Below the pieces are notes generated by a model. That model did not search any database. It worked only from the letters and a program-made list of their open reading frames with translations, and was not told the DNA's origin. A stretch of DNA of 63,293 bases, from positions 1 to 63,293 of the forward strand of contig JAUCGI010000012.1 in NCBI GenBank assembly GCA_030378035.1. The letters run 5' to 3'. Of this stretch, positions 18,026 through 26,463 are shown piece after piece (within the stretch, counting starts at the first letter, position 1; each line of letters begins with the position of its first letter). Made by a program: the position numbers and the translations under genes. This DNA comes from Desulfobacterales bacterium HSG2. Its GTDB lineage: Bacteria; Desulfobacterota; Desulfobacteria; Desulfobacterales; 4be13.

Positions 18026-21000
18026 TTGACGGAAAATAACATATTAATCGTAGATGATGCGCCTGAAAACATTAAGGTGCTGGCAGAGACACTGAGATCA
18101 GACTATAATGTCTCTGTCGCAACGAACGGATCGGATGCGCTCAGGATTATAGAGTCATCCCTTCCCGACCTGATTCTGCTGGACATCATGATGCCCGGGA
18201 TGGACGGATACGAAGTCTGCAAAAGATTGAAATCTGACTGTCGTACGCAGAACATTCCTGTAATATTCATAACGGTAAGAAGTGAGGAAGAAAAGGAAGC
18301 CAGGGGATTTGAGATCGGCGCGGTTGACTATATCACAAAGCCTTTCAGCCCGGATATTGTCAAAGCCAGGGTGCATACCCACTTGGAGCTGAAGCGGCAT
18401 CGCGACTATCTTGAAGAACTGGTGGTCGAACGAACCGCTGAACTGACAAAGGCCAACGCCAATCTCAGAGAGGCGAAGGAACTGCTGCAAAAAAGCCACG
18501 ATGACCTGGAAAGACGGGTTGAGGAACGAACGCTTGATATCGCAAAAGCCAACAAGGAACTGAAAGCGGAGATTATCGAACGCAAGCGGGTGGAGGAGCT
18601 GCTGCGGCAGAGAACCCATGATCTCACGGATCGGGTCAGGAAACTGAACTGCCTCTACGGCATTTCCAAACTCCGTGAGAAGCCGGGCATCTCCGTGGAG
18701 GAGATTCTTCAGGGAGTCGTTGATCTTATTCCCCCATCGTGGCAGTATCCGGAAATCACCTGCGCACGGGTCATTACAAATGATCTGGTTATCAAAACCG
18801 CAAACTTCCGAGAGACCGCATGGAAACAGAGCGATGATATCATTATCATACCCGGTGAGCGGGTCGGTGTTTTGGAGGTCTGCTATCTGGAAGAAAAACC
18901 GGAAACAGATGAGGGACCTTTCCTCAAAGAAGAGAGAAGCCTGCTGAATGCGATCTCCGAGCGATTAGGGCGTATTATTGAGCACAAACGGACAGAGGAG
19001 GAGCTGAAGAAATTCAAGACCATATCAGACAACGCCAATTTCGGTGTGGCAATTACTGATCTTGACACAACGATTCAGTACGTCAATGAATATTTTGCCG
19101 ATGTCCACGGATACAAACCGGAAGAACTGACCGGTAAGAATTTGACGGTATGCCATAATGAGAAGCAGTTACAAAAACTGGAAAATATGATTGACAATCT
19201 GAAAGAACATGGAAATTTCAGTGACAAGGTCATATGGCATACTCGGAAAGACGGTCGCATATTTCCCATGATGATGAACGGATTCGTCATCAGGGACGAA
19301 CAAGACAGACCGCTGTTTATCGCTGCTTCGGCAAGAGATATTTCCGAACAGGAGCGGATGCAGGAGGAACTTCATCAGACGATGATACAGCAGACGATTA
19401 TCCTGGAAAACGTGGCTGTGGGTATCGGTTTTCTGAGGGACAGAAAACATGTATGGGTAAACAAGGGGTTTGAGGATCTGTTCGGGTGCCCGAATGAAGA
19501 AATTATGGGAACAAGCAGTGAGGAATTTTATCCTTCCCGTGAAAGTTACGAACAATTCGGAAAAGACGCATACCCGATTCTTGCCGAAGGGAAGACATAC
19601 CGTACCGAATGCATGATGAAACGGAAAGACGGTTCTTCGTTCTGGTGTAACATCGCCGGAAAAGCGATTCTTCCCGAGGATCCCGGTCAGGGTTCGATCT
19701 GGATATTGGAAGATGCCACCGAGCGCAGACACGCGCAGGAAGAATTGAAAAAAGCCAAAGAATCTGCCGAAGCTGCGAACCGGGAGATGGTGAAAGTCAA
19801 CAGACAATTGGAACAGGCAATCGCCATGGCGAACGAAATGGCTGAACATGCCGATATGGCCAACCGCTCCAAAAGCGAGTTTTTGGCAAACATGAGCCAC
19901 GAGATCCGAACGCCGATGAACGGTATTATCGGCATGATCGGCCTGCTGCTCAACACGCCTCTGGATTCGAATCGGCGCAGATACGCCGAAACAATACAGT
20001 ACTGTGCGGATTCCCTGCTCAATATTATCGACGATATCCTTGATTTTTCGAAAATCGAGGCAGGGAAGATGAGTCTTGAGATTATCAACCTCGATATCAG
20101 GACAGCGGTCGATGAAGTGACAGAGATGCTGGCAGTGAAGACCCGTGAAAAGAATCTGGAATTTGTCTCCCTGGTCCGTCATGATGTCCCCTCACTTCTG
20201 AAAGGCGACCCCGGAAGACTGCGCCAGATTCTGATCAATCTTGCAGGAAACGCTGTCAAGTTCACGGAAAAGGGCGAGATTGTCATCCGAATCTCGCTGG
20301 AAAATGAGACCGGCACTCACGCCACACTCCGCTTTGCTGTCACAGATACCGGTATCGGCATCCCCCAAAGCCGCCTGGACAATCTCTTCAAAGCATTTTC
20401 CCAGGCGGATATTTCAACGACTCGCAAGTATGGCGGAACCGGTCTCGGCCTTGCCATCTCAAAACAGCTTGTCGAGATGATGGGAGGACGGCTCCGTGTT
20501 GAAAGCGAGGACGGCAGAGGCTCGACTTTCTGGTTTAATGCGGTCTTCGAGAAGCAGCAGCAAGCAAATGGCAGGGGAAAACCGCCTCTGGTGCTTCCCG
20601 CCGATATCACGGAAAAAAATATCCTTGTGGTCGCACCCGGCGTGACCAACCGGGAAGCGATCTGCGCCCACCTGAAATTCTGGGGATGCCGGCACCGGGC
20701 GGCTTCAGACGCACAGGAAGCGATTTCGCTGCTGTACCAGGCTGCCGAAGATCACACCCCCTTTCATCTGGCCATTATTGATGCACTGTCGGACATGAAC
20801 AGTGAATCTGTCGGGCAGACGATCAGGGCTGACCCGGTTCTGAGAGAAACGATATTTGTCATGTTGGCGGATCAGGGCTGCCATGATGATACTGCCCGAA
20901 TGAGCGGAATCGGTTTTGTCACCTGCCTTACAAAGCCGATCAGCATTTCCCAACTGTCTGAATGCCTGATCAGTGTGCTTGGCAAGCCGCCGGATCGAAC

Positions 21001-21832
21001 CGAGGATGAGAGCGAGTCCGCGCGTCTCATCAAACTTATGCCGGCCGAGGTTGAAAAATTCGGGCTGCGTATCCTTCTGGCTGAAGACAATCCCATCAAT
21101 CAGGAAGTGGTTGCCGATCTGCTGGTAGACTGCTCAGTGACAGTGGCCGTCAACGGTAAGGAGGCGTTGGAACTTCTGGAGAAAGAAGATTTCGATCTGG
21201 TGCTGATGGATGTGCAGATGCCGGAGATGGACGGATTGGAGGCGACGAAGATCATCCGGGATCCCGGATCCGCTGTCCGGAATCACGACATTCCGATTAT
21301 CGCCATGACAGCCCGCGCCATGGAAGGGGACCGTGAGCTCTGTCTGAACGCGGGCATGAACCACTATGTCTCCAAGCCGGTTAATTTCCAGAAACTTTTT
21401 GATGCGATTAATATTTCAGTCTCTGCTGACAAGGAGATCGGAACGGACCCGAAAGAAGAGGAACCGATTTTCGACCGGGGTTCCTTCCTGGCCTGCATCG
21501 GTAACAACCTGAAACTGGCAGAGAAGATTACAAGAATGTTTATCGACAGCTATCCGAAACATCTGTCAAAGATACAAAAGGCCATCACCGACCGTGACAA
21601 CAATGCGCTGACACATACCGCCCATTCATTCAAAGGGATGGTTCTCAACCTGTCGGCCGATGCCGCGTCTGACGCGGCGTTAAAACTGGAAACGATCGGC
21701 AGGGACGGCGACTTGTCTCAGGATGAGGACCTGTCCCGGGCAGAAGAAATATTTGCTTTGATGGAAGAGAAAATCAATCAGCTAATACCTGCCATGGCGG
21801 AGTTTGTTAAGACTGAAGAGATTGAAGATTGA
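18026..21832 (+). CDS. Large hybrid histidine kinase (REC-GAF-like-PAS-PAS-HisKA-HATPase-REC-REC-Hpt)
   Basis: The 1268-residue cytoplasmic kinase starts at a TTG with GGGG seven bases upstream. Order: receiver (Asp53 in LDIMMPGMDG), coiled coils (130-200), a GAF-like segment (205-330; SVEEILQGVVDLIPPSWQYPE), two PAS domains (335-580), HisKA (His625 in NMSHEIRTPMNG), HATPase (725-840; DTGIGIP, GGTGLGLAI), a degenerate receiver lacking the acidic pair (870-985), a true receiver (Asp1062 in LMDVQMPEMDG) and an Hpt (His1200 in HSFKG). All phosphorelay residues needed for a multistep relay are present. It precedes cheB, and no transmembrane segment is seen. Confidence 0.93.
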   Translation: MTENNILIVDDAPENIKVLAETLRSDYNVSVATNGSDALRIIESSLPDLILLDIMMPGMDGYEVCKRLKSDCRTQNIPVIFITVRSEEEKEARGFEIGAVDYITKPFSPDIVKARVHTHLELKRHRDYLEELVVERTAELTKANANLREAKELLQKSHDDLERRVEERTLDIAKANKELKAEIIERKRVEELLRQRTHDLTDRVRKLNCLYGISKLREKPGISVEEILQGVVDLIPPSWQYPEITCARVITNDLVIKTANFRETAWKQSDDIIIIPGERVGVLEVCYLEEKPETDEGPFLKEERSLLNAISERLGRIIEHKRTEEELKKFKTISDNANFGVAITDLDTTIQYVNEYFADVHGYKPEELTGKNLTVCHNEKQLQKLENMIDNLKEHGNFSDKVIWHTRKDGRIFPMMMNGFVIRDEQDRPLFIAASARDISEQERMQEELHQTMIQQTIILENVAVGIGFLRDRKHVWVNKGFEDLFGCPNEEIMGTSSEEFYPSRESYEQFGKDAYPILAEGKTYRTECMMKRKDGSSFWCNIAGKAILPEDPGQGSIWILEDATERRHAQEELKKAKESAEAANREMVKVNRQLEQAIAMANEMAEHADMANRSKSEFLANMSHEIRTPMNGIIGMIGLLLNTPLDSNRRRYAETIQYCADSLLNIIDDILDFSKIEAGKMSLEIINLDIRTAVDEVTEMLAVKTREKNLEFVSLVRHDVPSLLKGDPGRLRQILINLAGNAVKFTEKGEIVIRISLENETGTHATLRFAVTDTGIGIPQSRLDNLFKAFSQADISTTRKYGGTGLGLAISKQLVEMMGGRLRVESEDGRGSTFWFNAVFEKQQQANGRGKPPLVLPADITEKNILVVAPGVTNREAICAHLKFWGCRHRAASDAQEAISLLYQAAEDHTPFHLAIIDALSDMNSESVGQTIRADPVLRETIFVMLADQGCHDDTARMSGIGFVTCLTKPISISQLSECLISVLGKPPDRTEDESESARLIKLMPAEVEKFGLRILLAEDNPINQEVVADLLVDCSVTVAVNGKEALELLEKEDFDLVLMDVQMPEMDGLEATKIIRDPGSAVRNHDIPIIAMTARAMEGDRELCLNAGMNHYVSKPVNFQKLFDAINISVSADKEIGTDPKEEEPIFDRGSFLACIGNNLKLAEKITRMFIDSYPKHLSKIQKAITDRDNNALTHTAHSFKGMVLNLSADAASDAALKLETIGRDGDLSQDEDLSRAEEIFALMEEKINQLIPAMAEFVKTEEIED

Positions 21833-21847
21833 AGATTGGAGCATGAG

Positions 21848-23077
21848 ATGGAAAATGACTTAAAGATACTCGTGGTGGATGATGCTGTTGTTTACCGGCA
21901 GATTCTGTCAAAAATCGTATCGAAATTTGAAAACGCCGAACTGATCGGGACCGCGCCGAGTGGAAGAATTGCTCTGTCAAAAATCGAATTGAAACAGCCT
22001 GATCTTGTGCTCTTGGATGTCTTCATGCCGGAAATGGATGGCCTGGAAACACTGGGGCGGATCAAAAAGCAGTATCCTCATATCGATGTGATCATGTTAA
22101 GCGGCGTGGATAAGGAAACCGCTAATCTGACGATGAAGGCGCTGGAAGCCGGCGCGCTGGACTTTATCCCGAAACCGAGGGGAGTATCTGCTGACGCCAA
22201 TACTGCCGAGCTCAGGACAGCGCTTTCCCGTCTCATACTGATGGCGCGGACCCGCAAATATTCACGACAGGCCCGGGTCATCTCCGGCGCGGAGAGGGGG
22301 CCGAAACCGGCCCCCGCAAAACCGGCCCCTGCAAAACCGGCCCCTGCAAAACCGGCCCCTGCAAAACCGGCCCCTTTGTTACCCAGGAAGGCGGCCGTGA
22401 AAAAAAAGCCGGCCCCTCCTCCGCGGAAGCCGATTCCGCGACAGGAGGAAAAAATTCCGGTTCCTGAAACCCGACCTTACCGAAGGGCAGACAGGATTGA
22501 TGTGGTGGCAATCGGCGTGTCAACAGGCGGCCCGAATGCTCTTCAGGAGATCGTCCCGCAGATTGAGAATGACTTTCCTGTTCCCATAGTCGTGGTACAG
22601 CACATGCCGCCCATGTTCACCGATTCCCTCGCGGCGCGGCTGGATAGCGCCTCTTCCATAGAGGTTGTTGAAGGCAAAGACGGACAGATCCTGGAAAAAG
22701 GGGTCATGTATATTGCTCCCGGAGGCCGGCACATGGTTGTCAGGAAGGACGGATTCAATAATAAGATGATTGCTCTGCTTGACTCGCCGCCGGTGAACAG
22801 TTGCCGTCCGTCGGTGGATGTCCTTTTCCGGTCTGTCGGCTTGGTCTATGAGGGGAATGTTCTGACAGTCATCCTAACCGGCATGGGAAACGACGGGGTT
22901 TCAGGTGTGACAGCCATACGCCGGAAGGGAGGATATTCAATTGTGCAGGATGAAAAAAGCAGCGTTATATGGGGAATGCCCGGTGCCGTCGTGGATGCGA
23001 ACGAAGCGAATGAAATTGTTCCGTTAGACAAAATTGCCTCCAGAGTGATGAGAATAGTGAGGAGAGGACATTTTTAG
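21848..23077 (+). CDS. cheB: CheB protein-glutamate methylesterase
   Basis: The product is 409 residues from the ATG at 21848 (GGAG upstream); a TTG at 21836 would add four residues. It has an N-terminal receiver (Asp57 in LLDVFMPEMDG), a proline/alanine/lysine linker of about 70 residues with five PAKPA repeats, and the methylesterase domain with Ser225 (IGVSTGGPNAL), His252 (QHMPP) and Asp349 (GMGNDGV). It removes methyl groups from receptor glutamates. With cheR downstream it gives the array an adaptation system. The linker is longer than usual. Confidence 0.95.
   Translation: MENDLKILVVDDAVVYRQILSKIVSKFENAELIGTAPSGRIALSKIELKQPDLVLLDVFMPEMDGLETLGRIKKQYPHIDVIMLSGVDKETANLTMKALEAGALDFIPKPRGVSADANTAELRTALSRLILMARTRKYSRQARVISGAERGPKPAPAKPAPAKPAPAKPAPAKPAPLLPRKAAVKKKPAPPPRKPIPRQEEKIPVPETRPYRRADRIDVVAIGVSTGGPNALQEIVPQIENDFPVPIVVVQHMPPMFTDSLAARLDSASSIEVVEGKDGQILEKGVMYIAPGGRHMVVRKDGFNNKMIALLDSPPVNSCRPSVDVLFRSVGLVYEGNVLTVILTGMGNDGVSGVTAIRRKGGYSIVQDEKSSVIWGMPGAVVDANEANEIVPLDKIASRVMRIVRRGHF
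22309..22378. repeat. 15-bp tandem repeat in the cheB linker
   Basis: Four to five near-perfect copies of CCCGCAAAACCGGCC-like units (one base change between first and later copies) encode PAKPA repeats. The copies are identical enough to suggest recent slippage. It stays in frame because the unit is a multiple of three. Confidence 0.9.
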
Positions 23078-23080
23078 AAT

Positions 23081-23312
23081 TATCTTGCTCTTGCTCTTGC
23101 TCTTGCTCTTAATCTTGCTCTTGCTCTTGCTCTTGCTCTTGCTCTTGCTCTCTTGCTCTTGCTCTTGCTCCCAGCCAATGCAAGAGCAAGATTAAGAGCA
23201 AGATTAAGAGCAAGATTAAGAGCAAGAGCAAGAGCAAGATTAAGAGCAAGATTAAGAGCAAGAGCAAGAGCAAGAGCAAGATTAAGAGCAAGAGCAAGAG
23301 CAAGATTAATAG
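23081..23312. repeat. Hexanucleotide inverted tandem array (GCTCTT then AAGAGC/AAGATT)
   Basis: The left arm, 23081-23172, is TTGCTC units with rare AATCTT. The right arm, about 23178-23312, is AAGAGC and AAGATT units. It is the same family as 1311-1454. It fills the cheB-cheR gap and ends just before the cheR ribosome site. Confidence 0.9.
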
Positions 23313-23337
23313 CTGACAAAAAGGAGGGGACATTTTA

Positions 23338-24174
23338 ATGTTGAGAATTACCGAACCTGAATATATCCTCATGAAGAAATACATAGAGGAACACTGCGGT
23401 ATTTATCTCGAAAAGGACAAAGAATATCTCATTGAATCAAGACTCGCCGATCTTCTTGTTGAAACCGGATGCGGCTCGTTTCAGGAATTTCATCTAAAAG
23501 CGCGGTCAGAAGATCATACAGGAGAACTCCGGGACCGGATCGTCGATGCAATGACCACCAATGAAACCTCCTGGTTCCGTGATAAAAACGCCTGGGACTA
23601 TCTGAAAGAAGCGGCGGTTCCCATGCTCCTCAACCTGGCTGCGGAAACCGGCGAGGCAAGTGTCTGGTCGGCGGCCGCGTCAACCGGTCAGGAGGCATAC
23701 TCTTTGCTGATGCTTTTGGATGAAGCAGTAAAAGAACGGGGACAACCGTCGCTTTTGGACAAAATTGAAATTACTGGCACCGATATTTCTTCATCCGCAC
23801 TGACATCGGCTATTTCCGCTCAGTATGATAATATCGCCATAAAACGGGGCCTGGACCGGGAAATAAGGGAAAAATACTTTCACAAATCCGGCAACTTATG
23901 GCTGTTTGACCAGGAGCTGAAAAAACGGGTGCGATTTGAGAAATTCAACCTGCAAAATGATTTTATATTTCCGGACAATTTTGATCTGATACTATGCAGA
24001 TATGTTTCCATATATTTTTCTGACACATTTAAGCGGGAATTATTCTCAAAGATGGCGAAGGTGTTAAAACCGGGCGGCGTTTTACTGCTCGGCGCAACAG
24101 AATCTCTGAGAGAGTTTTCAGACGATTTTGAGATTTCCTATTACAAAAGCACTGTGATCAATACGAGAAAATAG
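23338..24174 (+). CDS. cheR: CheR protein-glutamate methyltransferase
   Basis: The 278-residue protein has the N-terminal alpha domain (EPEYILMKKYIEEHCGIYL) and the SAM-binding domain with VWSAAASTGQEAYSL in place of the more usual CSTGEEPYS, then ITGTDISSSAL and LILCRYVSIYFSDTFKRELF. It methylates receptor glutamates using S-adenosylmethionine. AAAGGAGGGGAC precedes the ATG. It lies after cheB but is separated from it by the hexamer array, so co-transcription would pass through a long hairpin. Confidence 0.95.
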   Translation: MLRITEPEYILMKKYIEEHCGIYLEKDKEYLIESRLADLLVETGCGSFQEFHLKARSEDHTGELRDRIVDAMTTNETSWFRDKNAWDYLKEAAVPMLLNLAAETGEASVWSAAASTGQEAYSLLMLLDEAVKERGQPSLLDKIEITGTDISSSALTSAISAQYDNIAIKRGLDREIREKYFHKSGNLWLFDQELKKRVRFEKFNLQNDFIFPDNFDLILCRYVSIYFSDTFKRELFSKMAKVLKPGGVLLLGATESLREFSDDFEISYYKSTVINTRK

Positions 24175-24366
24175 TGTTTGGTGTTTTGTTATTTGGTGCT
24201 TTGTGTGTTTGGTGTTTGGTGTTTGGTATTTGGTATTTGGTGTTTGGAAGGCACAAAACACAAAACACAAAACGCCAAACACAAAATACAAAACACAAAA
24301 CACAAAACGCCAAACACAAAATACAAAATACAAAACACAAAATACAAAACACAAAACACAAAAAAA
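24175..24366. repeat. Heptanucleotide inverted array (GTGTTTG/GTATTTG then AACACAA)
   Basis: It starts at the cheR stop codon. The left arm, to about 24247, is GTGTTTG units. The right arm, 24252-24366, is ACACAAA, ACGCCAA and ATACAAA units. It ends 11 bases before the next start codon and leaves an open frame into the response regulator. Confidence 0.9.
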
Positions 24367-24376
24367 GGATACAAAA

Positions 24377-24853
24377 ATGGACATAAAATCAGATAAATCT
24401 GAAATTCGCAAACCTCAGACCCCTATTCTTTTTGTGGATGATGAACCGATGGCCCATGTCATAATGAAGCACCATCTGAAGGATTGGAATGTGGAATCCG
24501 CGTATTCAGCAGAGGAAGCTCTGGAAATCCTGAATAAACGTCACATCCTGATCATTATCTCGGATATCAGTATGCCGGGGATGGATGGCATAGAATTTCT
24601 GCGTGAAGTCAGAAAACGACGCGGGATTGTTCAGGTGATTATCGTCACCGCCTCTAACAGGATTGATGACCTTATCAATGCGTTTGAGGCAGGGGCGACC
24701 GATTTTCTACTCAAACCTTTAAAGAAAGAGGAGATTGAAGAGGCTCTGGAAAATATTCTGGCCAAAATAAATCGCTGGAAAATAACGATGAAGGCCCTTT
24801 TTCACAAAAAAAAGGAAATGGATCCCAAACAGGTGATTCCTTTTGATGATTAA
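24377..24853 (+). CDS. Response regulator (receiver plus short C-terminal tail)
   Basis: The 158-residue protein has a receiver domain with FVDDEP (acidic pair 21-22), the phosphoacceptor Asp63 in IISDISMPGMDG, a Thr in IIVTASN and the Lys in LLKPLKKEE. The short C-terminal helix (about 135-158) is not a DNA-binding domain. I start at 24377 (AAAAAAAGGATAC upstream); the longer frame runs through the heptamer array. It is probably a CheY-like or relay protein of the cluster. Confidence 0.88.
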   Translation: MDIKSDKSEIRKPQTPILFVDDEPMAHVIMKHHLKDWNVESAYSAEEALEILNKRHILIIISDISMPGMDGIEFLREVRKRRGIVQVIIVTASNRIDDLINAFEAGATDFLLKPLKKEEIEEALENILAKINRWKITMKALFHKKKEMDPKQVIPFDD

Positions 24854-24910
24854 TGCTGAGAGGGGGATAAAATCGCCGCGGCAAAACTGCCAAGAGAAAA
24901 ATGTGCCCTG

Positions 24911-24944
24911 AGAAACCGGGTTTTTCCGAAAAACTCCGGTTTCT
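24911..24944. promoter_or_regulatory. AAACCGGG-type hairpin upstream of the cNMP-binding gene
   Basis: AGAAACCGG and CCGGTTTCT form a perfect 9-bp stem around a loop holding GTTTTTCCGAAAAACT, itself a smaller hairpin. It lies 55 bases before the start at 25000 and is the cleanest member of the family seen before five genes in this window. Confidence 0.45.
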
Positions 24945-24999
24945 GACACGCAAACTTTTACTACTTAGGCGTCGTTCCTAAAGAAGAGGAGAAAGAAGA

Positions 25000-26085
25000 A
25001 TGAGTGTTCCCGAAGCGATGTTTAAAATTGTTGAGGAATATAACTGTCCCTTTTATGCGTTCGGGGATGAGTTTAAATTGTCAGGTATATCGCTTTCACT
25101 ACCTCGCGACAAACCTGCCTGTACGACCCTTGTCAGAGATATAACGGATGTCTCCATATTGTGCGAAAAAACTGACTCTCTCCACACAGATGAAGAGCTT
25201 GGCGATATATTTAATTGCAGCGGTTGCATCGGATCAATTCGGTTAGAATATAAGAGAGAAAAAAGGCCGGAGCCGGTTCGCCAGCCCGTCACTTGTCCGA
25301 TGCCCGCACCCGAAAGACACGAGAGCGATATCAGTGCCACTGCAAATCTGTTGAGCAATTTTTCGATGTTTCAGCCTCTTAATGAGGAGGATATCAAGGA
25401 ACTTGTCACATATTTGAAGCTTCAGCAATATGCGAAGGGGAAGATCATCATAAAAAAAGGCGACCCCGGTGTGAACCTCTTCATTATGGTGTCCGGGAAA
25501 GTTGAGGTTATGGGAGATGACGATATGTTCATCACTTTTCTGGGGAAAGGAGAGGTCTTCGGAGAGATGAGCCTTCTCAGCGGCGATTCTGTCGGCGCAA
25601 CCATAAGAGTGGTGGATCCCGCAACCGTTTTATACATTAATGGCAGAGATTTCAGAAGGATGTTGGACAAGTTTTCATCCCTTCAGATGTACTTTGCCCG
25701 TCTGCTCGCCAAGAGACTTGCCAAGACCAATGTCATAAGGTCTGAGGAATTTGCATCCGGAATGATCGGAAAGCTTTCTGAGATGCCTCCTACCGAGTTG
25801 TTCCAGACCCTGAACCAGAATCAGAAGACAGGCGTGTTAAGCCTGCATCTTTCCAGAGGTCCGGCAAAACTGTTTTTCAAAGAAGGAGAGCTCCTTCGGG
25901 CCGGTTACGATGGCAATGAGGGACGGGACGCTTTTTTTGAAATGCTGAAGGAGGAGGAAGGCCGGTTCAAGTTCATTCCGGGCATCCCCCCGGAGGAATT
26001 GGGAATCTCTGATCTAGGCGATTTTATGTGGCTTCTGATGGAAGGATTGAACAAGATCGATGAAGATGTCGCCGATATGTGTTGA
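25000..26085 (+). CDS. Cyclic-nucleotide-binding domain protein with DUF4388 domain
   Basis: The 361-residue protein has three parts. The N-terminal 100 residues are unrecognised, with a CSGCIG motif. A cNMP-binding beta-barrel follows (about 120-240; IIIKKGDPGVNLFIMVSGKVEV, FGEMSLLSGDSVGATIRV). The C-terminus (about 255-350) resembles DUF4388/PATAN-like domains (ELFQTLNQNQKTGVLSLHL, LFFKEGELLRAGYDG), which occur in gliding and signalling proteins and can bind receivers. There is no DNA-binding domain, so it is not a CRP-type regulator. GAAGAGGAGAAAG precedes the ATG. It could link a nucleotide signal to the receivers encoded nearby. Confidence 0.85.
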   Translation: MSVPEAMFKIVEEYNCPFYAFGDEFKLSGISLSLPRDKPACTTLVRDITDVSILCEKTDSLHTDEELGDIFNCSGCIGSIRLEYKREKRPEPVRQPVTCPMPAPERHESDISATANLLSNFSMFQPLNEEDIKELVTYLKLQQYAKGKIIIKKGDPGVNLFIMVSGKVEVMGDDDMFITFLGKGEVFGEMSLLSGDSVGATIRVVDPATVLYINGRDFRRMLDKFSSLQMYFARLLAKRLAKTNVIRSEEFASGMIGKLSEMPPTELFQTLNQNQKTGVLSLHLSRGPAKLFFKEGELLRAGYDGNEGRDAFFEMLKEEEGRFKFIPGIPPEELGISDLGDFMWLLMEGLNKIDEDVADMC

Positions 26086-26122
26086 TCACGCGGAATTGTT
26101 CATGGCCTCCGTGCCATTCCGG

Positions 26123-26161
26123 TTAAGATCAGAATTTTCTTCAGAATTTTCTGATCTTAAA
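26123..26161. terminator. Hairpin after the cNMP-binding gene
   Basis: TTAAGATCAGAA and TTCTGATCTTAA form a 12-bp stem enclosing ATTTTC repeats, about 40 bases after the stop codon. It has no clear U-run. The rest of 26162-26463 holds a fragment of the cgcggag-type repeat (26200-26265), a half copy of MITE family 1 (26310-26355) and a heptamer run (26385-26432). No gene is seen there. Confidence 0.4.
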
Positions 26162-26384
26162 TCGGAATCCACCGGTTTTTTGAGAATTTGTGAATAATCC
26201 GCAGAGTCACACAGAGTTGTGCGGCCCCCTGTGCGGACCTCTGGACCTCTGTGTTCTCTGCGCTTTAAAAAAACTTGATGATCGAGTGAGACATCACTTA
26301 CCAAACTGTTGGCATCCTTCGTATCAGCCCGAAACCAATTTGCACTTTTGAGAGTCAGGACTCGGATCTGGCCACAGGATCCCT

Positions 26385-26432
26385 TAACCCTTAACCCTTA
26401 ACCCTTAACCCTTAACCCTTAAAACCCTTATG
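26385..26432. repeat. Heptamer run CCCTTAA (right-arm type)
   Basis: Six to seven units of CCCTTAA occur without a visible left arm, just upstream of the sigma54 activator gene. It is the same family as 2950-3125. Confidence 0.85.
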
Positions 26433-26463
26433 CTCTGTTTGGAAAGATGAATGAGGATGACCG

